Assembly (NCBI GenBank): GCA_021234155.1
Contig: JAJEKV010000027.1
Span: forward strand, 8,482,873-8,546,872
From: Isoetes taiwanensis
Taxonomy: Eukaryota; Streptophyta; Lycopodiopsida; Isoetales; Isoetaceae
Direction of reading: 5' to 3'
Length of the DNA: 64,000 bases
Shown here: in pieces, positions 1 through 8,849 of the stretch
How the letters are laid out: every line of letters starts with the position of its first letter
Position numbering within the stretch: the first letter of the stretch is position 1
Notes under the pieces: generated by a model
What the model was told of the DNA's origin: nothing
Databases searched by the model: none
The model's input: only the letters and a program-made list of their open reading frames with translations
Program-made: the position numbers and the translations under genes

Positions 1-6
1 CCCGGG

Positions 7-23
7 CAAGCCTTAAAATTGAA
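7..23 (+). repeat. Left terminal inverted repeat of the hAT element
   Basis: Seventeen bases match the reverse complement of 3722-3738 at 15 positions. Bases 1-6 (CCCGGG) are the visible part of the left target-site duplication. Confidence 0.8.
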
Positions 24-198
24 TGGTGGTATCTCCATTTTTTTGAAGGGCAATTTTTTAGAGTTGCCATTCCATTCTTTTGAAGGTTAAATTTTTTCTT
101 AGCCATTCATTAAAGCACATCTTCAATATAAAAGCAAAAACATATAATTCACACATAAAGCTTAAAGGCCTTCCTATTATGATTCAATAGCCCAAAGT

Positions 199-2242
199 TT
201 ACAATTGCACCATGCGGCGTTGCTTATGATCCATCCAATTAGCATAGATCATTTCATAGTCTCGTGCATCTGCCACGTCAGGCGATGATAATGATAAGAA
301 CATCAACATTTCAAGAGTTTTCAGATTCAAAGATTCTTGATCATCATCCTTTATCAAGTTTTGCCTTCGGAATCCACGTTCACATTCTACAGATGATGCT
401 GGAAGAACTAGAACTGCTTGCCATAACTTCATCACGTCATCATAGACATCAAAAAAATAGAAATCACACACTCTACAAGCATCCCATAAAGTCTTCATGT
501 TCTTACGGCTTTGTTGCACTTGTAATCTTACTACAAATGAATATGCTTGCCCTTTGCACTTTTCAATATCAAGAAATGCATATTTTCCTTCCCCAAAATT
601 GTTGCATAAAGTGCTAGTCCACTTATCTGTTTGGTCTTCCATTTGCCTTCTTGGAAAAGCTTATTCAAGACATTAAGCTCCAATAAAACATCAGCAAGGA
701 AATGAAAATAGAATTGCACACTTGCTTTTTTGAAAGAACTTGTTCTTCATTTGTTTCCCATAAGCGCATAAGAGCCGACATCAATTTCACAATACGTGAG
801 ATGACATTGCCACGAGAAAGCCATCTCACGTCATGGATTTGTTGCAAGTTAATCTTTGGCAAATCAAAAACCTCCTCCAAAAAACGTAAACTTGCATGCC
901 TTCTTGAAGATCTACCCACCCATGAACTCACTTTCCTTGCCAATTTCTCAAGATCTTTAAATACGGGAAAGTAATTGAAAGCATCACTAGCTGCAAGTGC
1001 TTCTCGATGAGCAATACAATGCACACCTACCAAATGTGGTACATCCCTTCGAAGTTGTGTTATAAGACCATTTTGTGACCCAACCATTGCCGAACAAACA
1101 TCGGTTGCAATGCCAACTAGTCTTGACATAGGCAGCCCCAATTCATTCAAACAAGAAACAAGACTTTGATAAAGGGTATTAGATGTACCATCTTTGATTC
1201 CAAGTAATTTCAAGAAACGTGTGCATGGTATGCCTTTGCCTTTCTCCGTTAAGTAACACACATAAACAATGAGATGGCTCTAAAGATCTATCGGTACTCT
1301 CGTCAACCATTATGGAGTAGAATGGACTCTCCACAACCTCCTTCAATAATATCTCCAAGTATGCTCGATGGGCAGCAGCCATAAAATCTTTACCTAAATG
1401 AGATTAACAAAATGAAATGAATGAACATTTGAGCTTTAAAAAAATAAAGAAGAGAAAAACACAAATTAATCTCATAGGAAGACATATATAAATTAAACAT
1501 AACTCAAATAAATGTACCTGCCATAAGATTTGTATAAGATGAGTACTCGTCGTTGATAGTGATATTAGGAGTCCCAATCAATCTTTGAAATTCACAAAGC
1601 CTCTCATACTCCTTCAAAGATTGCATTTGTGATGCAACTTTGTATGCACATTTTATCACAGAAACGATACGAGCCTTTTCTTGTTCACACATAAGCACAT
1701 GACTTTTGGAATAGTGGAAGTTGGTGGCTTCTTCTTAGCTTCCATGCGTAAGGTAGCAAGCTTGTGAACCTCTGACTTATCATGAGTAGCTAAAGCTCCT
1801 CTTTGTATAGAAGAACTTCCCCCTTTTGCAAAGGGTGTGTCCATTTTAAATTCCACACACCATTTACATTTAATCCTTTGATTAGGAGGAATTCCAACAC
1901 AATAATTCCATGGATATGGAATAACCCAACTTGGTTTCCAAACTCTTTTAAACTTTTTTGTAACGGCAGTTCCATCACACTCTTCAAATTCATCAAATTC
2001 CAAACTCTTTTAAACTTTTTTGTAACGGCAGTTCCATCACACTCTTCAAATTCATCAAATTCCTCATCTGGCATATCATCTTCCTCGTCTACATCTGGTT
2101 CTGCATTAAGATCTAAGGCATCATTAGATGCTTCAATGTCAACATCGCTAGAGGTAGTGTTTCTTGCTCCTCTTCTTGCTTGAGACTTATGAAAAGCTTT
2201 GAATATATCTTGTTGACGAGGATCTTTTTTGGATCTTACCAT
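199..2242 (-). pseudogene. hAT transposase, ZNF862-like, broken
   Basis: This gene would encode the enzyme that excises and reinserts the hAT element. Reading from 2242 downward, the N-terminus (MVRSKKDPRQQDIF...) leads through an acidic stretch into a BED/TTF-type zinc finger near 1790-1880 (KCKWC, then a THDKSEVH histidine pair). A plausible intron follows, with donor CAG|GTACAT near 1517 and acceptor TTTAG near 1397. The catalytic region includes SIMVDESTD (near 1300) and VGVHCIAHREALAASDAF. The C-terminal hAT dimerisation motif SSVECERGF is near 370-400, and the gene ends at 199. ZNF862-like proteins share this order. A 62-bp tandem duplication near 1938-2061 shifts the frame, and further frame changes occur near 1690, 1270 and 600-690. 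No active protein is expected from this copy. Family assignment is strong; the exact exon map is inferred. Confidence 0.85.
1938..2061. repeat. 62-bp tandem duplication inside the transposase
   Basis: Units 1938-1999 and 2000-2061 are identical. Because 62 is not a multiple of three, the duplication puts the upstream acidic region and the zinc finger in different frames. The same peptide, EFDEFEECDGTAV, is encoded twice. Confidence 0.95.
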
Positions 2243-2317
2243 CTATACCAAAAAGAATTGGTAAACAAAAGGAGACAATATATGAAATAAAACTAATACA
2301 TACCTTTCACTGTCTCT

Positions 2318-2439
2318 GGAAACAAGCTTAGAGCATAATCAGGAGGAAAACATGATCACGAGCATTGCATAATCCCAAGGAAACAAGCTTAGAGCATAAT
2401 CAGGAGGAAAAAATGATCACGAGCATTGCATAATCCCAA
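2318..2439. repeat. 61-bp tandem duplication upstream of the transposase
   Basis: Units 2318-2378 and 2379-2439 begin GGAAACAAGCTTAGAGC and differ at one position that I can see. They lie just upstream of the presumed transposase start at 2242 and are almost the same length as the duplication at 1938-2061. Confidence 0.95.
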
Positions 2440-2631
2440 GGAAAAAATCTCTGTTTATAGAGTAGCAAAATCAGTACGTCTATTCAATTTATATAGATTG
2501 GGAAAAAAAAAAGATGTCAGCCAAAAGATAGTAAGATCAGTTGCATTTGGCTTTTTGCACATGACAGTGACACCTTCACCTTCTATTCTACTGCAAATTG
2601 TTTAGAGTTTGAGGAAGAAGAAGAATCGATG

Positions 2632-2830
2632 GCAAATGGCAGTAATACTGAAGTGTAAGATGTTTTTGTAGGTTTGCTTATGGAATAAAATTGTCCTCTT
2701 TTCGCTGTATGGTCTGTATATTGGACGTTTAAGGGCATTGTTTTCCCTTCTGAATTTTCAGGTTTATGGCTGGGGAAGAGGAGAGCATGGGCATTTGGGC
2801 TTTGGCGAGGACAAAAATAGCAAAGGACAT
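2632..2830 (+). pseudogene. Captured RCC1-repeat exon pair inside the hAT element
   Basis: On the strand opposite the transposase, a polypyrimidine stretch ending TTTTCAG precedes GTTTATGGCTGGGG, which reads VYGWGRGEHGHLGFGEDKNS. That is the start of an RCC1 beta-propeller repeat as found in plant RCC1/UVR8-like proteins, where GEVYGWGRGEHGRLGFGDD is typical. A possible preceding exon (ATGGCAAATGGC..., near 2630-2655) would be separated from it by an intron of about 105 bp. Only one partial repeat of the seven in a propeller is present, and stops follow soon after 2830. I read it as host sequence captured with its intron by the hAT element. It is not a working gene. Confidence 0.6.
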
Positions 2831-2895
2831 GCCTGCTATACTGTTCAGAAATTGTTTTCATTGCTAAGGACCCATATTTACATGAAGAAGAATCG

Positions 2896-3123
2896 ATGGC
2901 AACAGTACAATCTGATCATTACCTTTTTCTTAAACTCTCTGATCCAAATTCCAAGACGACTTCAAAATCCGAGTTCACCCACTTCAACATTGCGATCCGA
3001 TCCAATGGATTTCTGACAATTGCACAGAAAACAGAAATAAAGCAAGAATTGCACAGATGGATTTCTGACAAAAAAACCAGTAGATCTGGTCAAGGAACAA
3101 AGAATCATCCAAGAAACGTCTAG
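2896..3123 (+). CDS. Unrecognised 75-codon frame in the captured segment
   Basis: An open frame beginning MATVQSDHYLFLKLSDPNSK lies 65 bases after the RCC1 exon. It is polar and has no motif I recognise. The stretch before it (GAAGAAGAATCGATGGCAA) repeats sequence seen near 2616-2634, so the two may be duplicated pieces of one captured gene. The composition is weakly coding-like, and it could be chance. Confidence 0.2.
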   Translation: MATVQSDHYLFLKLSDPNSKTTSKSEFTHFNIAIRSNGFLTIAQKTEIKQELHRWISDKKTSRSGQGTKNHPRNV

Positions 3124-3313
3124 ATTTATAGGTCTGATGCTTAACTAGTGAAAAACTGGCCTGAATACTGAAAATCTTCATTAATTTGACAAAATTGAAT
3201 TTCGCAAAAAGCCATACCTCTGAGTTTACGGTCTGATTATTTGGTCGATTCTTCAGAGTTAGATCATTAGATCATTAATCCGGAGGCCTGAAGATATTTG
3301 AATCCGAACAACC

Positions 3314-3490
3314 ATGGCCGAAGAAGAGCAAACCGGAGCAAATCGTCCCGCCCCCAGCGGCAATTGGAAAAAACGCGGCAACTGGGGAAAGACTCGTGGA
3401 AATTCGTTCATTTTTTTTTTCAAGATTCCTTTTTTTTTTTTAATATTTAATGTTGGTTGTTTTAGTATTAATTTCGTAGCAACTCATTGA
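3314..3490 (+). CDS. Possible captured gene start, 58 codons
   Basis: ATG at 3314 (context ACCATGG, a good plant start) opens a peptide, MAEEEQTGANRPAPSGNWKK, followed by RGNWGKTRGN. After codon 32 the frame runs into T-rich, low-complexity DNA and stops at 3488-3490. The first 32 residues look like genuine protein (acidic, then Trp/Gly/Lys/Arg). The tail looks like non-coding sequence that replaced the rest. It may be another host fragment carried by the hAT element. I cannot name the source. Confidence 0.3.
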   Translation: MAEEEQTGANRPAPSGNWKKRGNWGKTRGNSFIFFFKIPFFFLIFNVGCFSINFVATH

Positions 3491-3721
3491 TCATAAATTA
3501 ATAATGGTATTTTGTTCCATTTTGGAGTGCAAAATACATAAATAATAGAAAATATATATACTAAATTTTTTTTTTAACCTTGCCATTCAATTGAAGGGTG
3601 ATATTTGCCAAACCCGTTCAACTTGAATGCCATTTTTTTTCTCTTGTCATTCATTTGCATGGCCGAAAAAAGGACCACTGTTCTTTGAAGGGCCAAAGGC
3701 CTCTTGAATGGCATTGCAATG

Positions 3722-3738
3722 TTCAAATTTAAGGCCTG
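3722..3738 (-). repeat. Right terminal inverted repeat of the hAT element
   Basis: This is the inverted partner of 7-23. It is followed directly by the octamer GCCCCGGG (3739-3746), the right copy of the target-site duplication. Confidence 0.8.
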
Positions 3739-3746
3739 GCCCCGGG

Positions 3747-4607
3747 GATCTGAGATGATTTTATTAAATCCAAAAAGCAACACGACAAGAGGTAGTTATA
3801 TAGCTGGTGAGATTGGTTCAAGCTCGCATTAAGAGCCTTGAAATTTGTGGGAAAAAAAACGCATATTCTAATTGCAGGATTCAGCTCTACAAGCAATACT
3901 AGTAGAACATTTTGCTCGATCGAACTTATTTTTTCTGCTGCCTGCTCATCGAAACTTTCTAAATCTAAACATGAAGGTAAATAAAAGAGATCCAACTCCT
4001 TAACATCTATTTTGTGGGGGCACAGAAGTTGGGATCCCATTTTGCCACAATGGGAAGGGCCTCGCCCTGCTGGGGTCCACAGCTCGAATTTCCTGGCCCA
4101 TTGAACTAGGAAAAATGCCACCCGCATTTGATATTACTGGATTTCTGAATTTTTTGAAGCCTATTTTCCGGATTTTTTTGGATAAAATGACCAGAAAATT
4201 GCCGGAATTTTTTTTATCTAATCGAAAAATTTTAAGGATGGCCAGATTTTTCGTGGCCAAACCCTATTTTCTAACCATGCTGGGGTCCCAACGTTTGTTT
4301 TCCCATACGTTATATACACCACCTTGTCCCTCGAGAGACACATAAAGTTGTTTTCAAGGAGGGCTTAAGGTTAGGGGAAGTATAGGTCAAGGGACGAATA
4401 CATCTAAGAAGTTGTGTTTTTGTGTAGTCTGAATCTAGGGGCATAAGGTTTCGTACTTGGTATTCTTGGATAGGGGCAGCATAATAACCATTTTTTCTAG
4501 GCATGTTGTGCTAGGTATGCCTTGCATATTCCCTTTATCAACTGAAATTCTTTTATTGTTCATGTACATAAAGTTGTTTTTGGAGATGGGTGCAACAGGG
4601 TTCCTTT

Positions 4608-4641
<34 letters not shown>

Positions 4642-6342
4642 AGCTTACATATAGAGGTAATAGGGTTTTATTATTTTCACACACTCGGTATTCTGCAATA
4701 TGATGATTTTGTGCGTGACATTTCTCTGAGGGATGGTGGAATGTTGTATTGTTGTTTTAGGGTGTGTTATGGAGATCTTGTTATTTTGGTTGTAAAAAAA
4801 TAATAAAAAAAAAAGCAAAAAAGACCCATATAGTTTGCCCAATTAGTTTCATATTTGGGGAGGGTATTTTGGCAATGGTGAGGACTAAGATTCTGGTATG
4901 GTATTGTATAGAAAATGGTATATTTAGGCAAGTTTGAGGAGCTTAATTGGCTTAAGGGCGGGATTTCTGATTCAGGGTGTTGTCCCTTGTTTTTTCTGTG
5001 TGATTTTACAATGGTCCCAAAGTAGAAATCCACAGGCCGATTTTGGGCAGGAGACACGATTGCTTCTGTCTGATCTTGACATGCCGATTCCGGCGGCCAG
5101 TGCATCCGTTCCAAGCGATAGTGCATGGGTAGGGCTTCTAACCTGTAGCTTCTGTTTGCTGGGTTTTGTTCTGATCTTAGATGCAGGGCTTTGTTTTGTT
5201 TTACTCTCAAGTAGATCCGTCTGCAGGTGGGATATGGAATTGTTCTGACCCTGCTTGTTGCAAAGAGGGCTTTACATAATCATATCGCATGTGCAGCGGA
5301 GGGGAGGTAGATCGAGCAGGAGCGGATAGAGCCTTTGCTTCTGGGTTCAAATCTCACAATCCATTTCCGTTGTTCTGCTTGTTCATTGAGAAGTTGAAAA
5401 GAAGGGGGCATCGTGGAGTCTCTGTTCGGTTGATTCCATGGAGGAAGCCATGGAATGATGCGCTGAATGAAACCAGCCCAACCCTATTTTGTGCCCAGTT
5501 CTGTCTCTGATGCCCAGCACTAGCAGGCAGGAGAGTAGCAGCAGAGCGATTCCCCCAGCCCTTGTTTCGACCATGGTTTTTGAATTTTAGATGTCAACAA
5601 TGGCCTAAATATTTGGAACCATGCTGGTTGTTTTGCACCATTGAAAGTGTCATGTACATTTTGCTTGAAAATGTTTGTGTCCACCGATCTGGTGCAAACA
5701 ACAAAATATTCTGCAGATCGGCGGCGAATAAGAGAACTTGAATAAAACGCGATAATACTTGAAAAATAAAGGATCATACATATAACACATCTAAACAAAA
5801 AATATGTCAATTTTTTTATTTTTTTAACATATAACCATGAGGGCGGCTATGGCGGACTTTTCGAAGGATGCAATGCCAAAATAGCAGAAGCAATTCTTCA
5901 GAATGAGATGGATCAATCGTTAAAATGGCCGCTCCTTTTCTGGCTTAGATCTTTTTAATGGTTGGCAAAAGAAAAACCCATTCCAAAACAATAATTTATG
6001 ATTAAACCTTTTTTTCCCATCAAAATTTTATAAAAAGCATTTGCCAATGTAATTGACCATCCATATTTTTTGTCCACCCTTTTTCTTATTTATTTTTTAA
6101 TTATGCTTGCGTTTTTGTCGATCATCGTGTTGGATATCATGTAGTAAGGAATTTTAAATTCTTTTTGTTGCATTTCTCAGCATCGATTCCTTTGCTCTTT
6201 TGAGTATGAAATCCATTAAAAAATGATCAACAAAATTTTTTGAAGCTTTATAGCTCCAAAAAAAAAAAAAAACACATTCCAGAGCTTTTCTATTTTCAAG
6301 AGTCCAATGAATCTTTGATAGATTTGTGTTTCTTTCAATAAC
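3747..6342. other. AT-rich DNA without a recognised gene
   Basis: Only short open frames occur and none has a recognisable domain. A frame at 4767-5210 on the minus strand (147 codons) has a Lys/Phe/Tyr-rich tail derived from T- and A-runs and is not convincing. The stretch holds one long T tract and, near 5340-5355, a GGTTCAAATC sequence resembling a pol III B box. Confidence 0.5.
4610..4639 (-). repeat. 30-base T tract (A tail on the minus strand)
   Basis: An uninterrupted run of about 30 T occurs here. On the minus strand it would be an A tail, as left by a retroposed transcript whose body lies at higher coordinates. I could not find a matching target duplication or a recognisable body. 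Confidence 0.5.
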
Positions 6343-6347
6343 TACTT

Positions 6348-6589
6348 TGTTAGAATATAATATTAGTGATCATATAGATCAAGGATTGATGACATGGCAA
6401 GTGCCATGTGACCACGCCTAGGTGGCAATCCTAGTCATGTGAAGAGACATGTCCTCTAGTATAGAGACGTGTCCTTTTGTAGGTACTTACCTATATCTGT
6501 GTACAAGCCACGTTAGGCTTCATTCATCTATATTCATCACTATCCAATATTCTCCATTGTTCTATATTTCCATTGTTCTATATTTAAGA
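6348..6589 (+). repeat. 5' LTR
   Basis: The sequence starts TGTTAGAATATAAT and ends TATATTTAAGA, and I see no difference from 8515-8756. It contains a near-perfect 18-bp palindrome, ACATGGCA-AG-TGCCATGT (6392-6409), and several CATGTC/GACATG motifs that could be protein-binding sites. Confidence 0.95.
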
Positions 6590-6601
6590 TGGTATCAGAG
6601 C
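6590..6601 (+). promoter_or_regulatory. Primer binding site for initiator Met tRNA
   Basis: TGGTATCAGAGC directly follows the 5' LTR with no spacer. It is complementary to the 3' end of plant initiator methionine tRNA and is the usual minus-strand primer site of plant Copia elements. Confidence 0.93.
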
Positions 6602-6632
6602 TCAGGCTCTCTGGAATTGATTGATCCTGGGA

Positions 6633-8255
6633 ATGCAACAATGGAGTGAGATAGGAGAGAGGCATTTGAAGATGGAAGAACAAGTGCCCACGAATTTATT
6701 TCTTGAAGCAAGTATTAAGGAGGAAGAGGAGCTTCTTGAGGAATGCAAGATTCTGCAGAGAGAAGCAGAAGAATGGCTGGAGGATTATTTCCTAAAGCAA
6801 AATGAACCAAGTAGAATGGAGATGGGAGACGTTTCATTATTCCAGCAGGAAGACAAGGTGGTTTTAATGCCGGTTCAGGAAGATGCATTACGGGAAGCGC
6901 TTAACAGGGATCAACTCAGCTATGGCACTCAATCCAGGGCAAGATGGGAGGCATCGAATGAATTAGGAGAGGCCAGGCATGCTGCTGCAACAGTCCGATC
7001 TGCAGCTTCTGAAGTATTGGCCCATTCCGGCACTGCTGCATCCAATGTTGCCGTAGCCGCAGCCAGAATTGCCCAGGCTGCCGAAACCAAGGATTTTGCT
7101 GTCCAATCCGCTTCCCGAGCAAAGGATGTTGCATTGGATTTTCCCACTCAGGCAGAAGATTCTGTTGCCCTTGAAGAGGCCGCTGAAAAATTACAAGAAA
7201 AATCTGACTTTAATGGGGTCACGGTTGAAGCCCACAGGGTTAAGAAAAATGATGGGGTTAAGAATCCCTTTGGATTTGTGGCGGCTGCTAAAGATTTGGA
7301 TCAGAATTGTAGACCATTGCCAGAAGACTTTGTTGAGCATCAAGATGGAGTAGAAAGCACCCAATCTGAAGAATTTCTAGAAAGGTACTCTCTTGAGGCA
7401 GATATTAAAGAAGAGATCCACCATAAATCACCAATGACAGCCGTAGAAATTCTAGAAAGGATCCCACCTGTAGAAGAAAAATTGAAGGGGAAAAATAATG
7501 CCCAACTCAAGGCAGAAATAACTGTTCAAGACAGAAATCTTGGCGCTGATTATGGGCAAAGCAAGGATCCTGGAGCAGCAAGACTCGCAGAGATGGCTAT
7601 GAATCAAATGCTTGGACAAATTTACTATTTTAAGAATCCCTTAACCTCACTTGCAATAGGAGATCTTCAAGAAATCTGGAATCATACAGGTTCAGAAATT
7701 AGTCGAATCTATTGGGGATATGAAGCACTTTCAGAGAGAAGCCAAAGTATGTGCCTGGAGATCTTTCAAAGCATGCCAGAAGCTCGAACTAATAAATCGA
7801 TTCATGAAGGAGCCACGGAAATGAAGCGCGCCTTAATTTCTGAGGATTTAAATCTGATACATGAAGGGGCACTTCGGATTTGTCTTGCACAAATGGAGCT
7901 GTTGCAGAGTACTTTTGCGATGAAGCATTTGCAGACTGCACAGAAATACTCCAATAGAACTTTGGCCGATGCTTTCAATGCTGGAAACGAAACACTGATG
8001 CATGGGATGCGCGAGGTACTGGCAGTGTTAAAAATTGCCGGAGCCATTGCTCACATACGACCAAGACTCAAAACGCCATGCAGAGAAAAGGAACAGACTC
8101 ATATACACGTGGCAACAAATTTCGATGATGCAGCATATATGGGTAACTACAAGAATGATAAAAGATTTGTTTTAATTGCTGGAAATTCATGTCATGATGA
8201 AGGCCCATATTTGTTGGGAAATATTTATACTCAATTATGTGCAGTAAGTGGATAG
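6633..8255 (+). CDS. Element-encoded protein of unknown function, about 540 residues
   Basis: The frame is open from 6621 to the TAG at 8253-8255, and the first ATG is at 6633. An in-frame ATG at 6672 (MEEQVPTNLF) is an alternative start. The N-terminal 70 residues are acidic and probably coiled-coil. Residues around 100-180 are an alanine-rich helical stretch (ASNVAVAAARIAQAAETKDF). A polar, probably disordered middle follows. The C-terminal half (from about residue 310) is predicted helical and globular, with segments such as IYYFKNPLTSLAIGDLQEIW. There is no CCHC zinc knuckle, protease DSG, reverse-transcriptase or integrase motif, so it is not an ordinary Copia polyprotein. It fills the place of gag-pol between the LTRs and would be transcribed from the 5' LTR. 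It could be a highly divergent structural protein or a captured host gene. Its frame is uninterrupted, unlike almost everything else in the window. Confidence 0.8.
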   Translation: MQQWSEIGERHLKMEEQVPTNLFLEASIKEEEELLEECKILQREAEEWLEDYFLKQNEPSRMEMGDVSLFQQEDKVVLMPVQEDALREALNRDQLSYGTQSRARWEASNELGEARHAAATVRSAASEVLAHSGTAASNVAVAAARIAQAAETKDFAVQSASRAKDVALDFPTQAEDSVALEEAAEKLQEKSDFNGVTVEAHRVKKNDGVKNPFGFVAAAKDLDQNCRPLPEDFVEHQDGVESTQSEEFLERYSLEADIKEEIHHKSPMTAVEILERIPPVEEKLKGKNNAQLKAEITVQDRNLGADYGQSKDPGAARLAEMAMNQMLGQIYYFKNPLTSLAIGDLQEIWNHTGSEISRIYWGYEALSERSQSMCLEIFQSMPEARTNKSIHEGATEMKRALISEDLNLIHEGALRICLAQMELLQSTFAMKHLQTAQKYSNRTLADAFNAGNETLMHGMREVLAVLKIAGAIAHIRPRLKTPCREKEQTHIHVATNFDDAAYMGNYKNDKRFVLIAGNSCHDEGPYLLGNIYTQLCAVSG

Positions 8256-8296
8256 TAGTCATAATAATGAGAAGTGGATAGTAGTCGTAATAATGA
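8249..8296 (+). repeat. 24-bp tandem duplication after the element's stop codon
   Basis: GTGGATAGTAGTCATAATAA occurs at 8249 and again, with one change (CATAA to CGTAA), from 8273. It overlaps the stop codon of the long frame. Confidence 0.85.
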
Positions 8297-8505
8297 GGAT
8301 CCCATTGTAACGATCTTAGCATTTCTCGGATGCTTTCGATCAAGGGGGAGAAGGCCTAACTTATATGATCTAGGCATCCTCGTAGCATTATGATCTATTA
8401 AGCTAGAGTAGAGTTTGAATTCTCAAATTTGAAGGGCATTTGAATTCTCTCCATTAAGGGGGAGATTTGCCAAAGGAGAGTTCAATCCTTCTTGATCTAT
8501 TGATC

Positions 8506-8514
8506 AAGGGGGAG
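8506..8514 (+). promoter_or_regulatory. Polypurine tract
   Basis: AAGGGGGAG abuts the 3' LTR. It is the plus-strand primer expected at this position. Two more TCAAGGGGGAG/TTAAGGGGGAG tracts lie upstream near 8340-8350 and 8455-8465. Confidence 0.9.
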
Positions 8515-8756
8515 TGTTAGAATATAATATTAGTGATCATATAGATCAAGGATTGATGACATGGCAAGTGCCATGTGACCACGCCTAGGTGGCAATCCTA
8601 GTCATGTGAAGAGACATGTCCTCTAGTATAGAGACGTGTCCTTTTGTAGGTACTTACCTATATCTGTGTACAAGCCACGTTAGGCTTCATTCATCTATAT
8701 TCATCACTATCCAATATTCTCCATTGTTCTATATTTCCATTGTTCTATATTTAAGA
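8515..8756 (+). repeat. 3' LTR
   Basis: It has the same length (242 bp) and sequence as 6348-6589 by eye and is followed by the right target duplication TACTT (8757-8761). Confidence 0.95.
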
Positions 8757-8849
8757 TACTTGAAGCAAAGGCATTTCTCATATTGAGCTGCCAAATGAAT
8801 GGAATGCTTTATCTATCTAAGGTATGTTTTTTATGTTCTTTTCAAGTGG

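Larger units (their letters stand above)
7..3738 (-). mobile_element. hAT-family DNA transposon, nearly complete, transposase on minus strand
   Basis: Imperfect terminal inverted repeats bound the element. The left end starts CAAGCCTTAAAATTGAA and the reverse complement of the right end starts CAGGCCTTAAATTTGAA, 15 of 17 matching. The 8 bases after the right end (3739-3746) are GCCCCGGG, and the six bases available before the left end (1-6) are CCCGGG, matching the last six of that octamer. An 8-bp target duplication and CA(G/A)G-type ends are hAT hallmarks, and the internal minus-strand gene has hAT transposase motifs. Short motifs related to GCCATTCA/TTGAAGG recur near both ends, as is common in hAT subterminal regions. 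The half beyond the transposase (2243-3738) is unusually long and holds host-like exon sequence. The first two bases of the left duplication lie outside the window. Confidence 0.85.
6348..8756 (+). mobile_element. Short LTR retrotransposon (2.4 kb) with one intact non-gag-pol reading frame
   Basis: All structural parts are visible. The 242-bp LTRs at 6348-6589 and 8515-8756 read as identical. The target duplication TACTT is at 6343-6347 and 8757-8761. A primer site for initiator Met tRNA abuts the left LTR and a polypurine tract abuts the right LTR. The LTRs begin TG and end GA, one of the reported non-canonical end pairs. The internal region of about 1.9 kb has no protease, integrase or reverse transcriptase, so the element needs help in trans. 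The primer site and the AAGGGGGAG tract are typical of Copia-type elements. Identical LTRs and an open frame imply a recent insertion. Confidence 0.92.

Noticed and set aside
4767-5210. 147-codon minus-strand frame
   Set aside because: Its C-terminal third comes from low-complexity A/T runs and no domain or start context supports it.
5275-5400. SINE-like or tRNA-like sequence with GGTTCAAATC resembling a pol III B box
   Set aside because: The A box is poor, no cloverleaf can be drawn, and I found no tail or target duplication. A tRNA gene is not supported.
7069-7353. Frames overlapping the long retrotransposon gene in other phases and on the minus strand
   Set aside because: They are shadows of the alanine-rich codons of the 540-residue frame.
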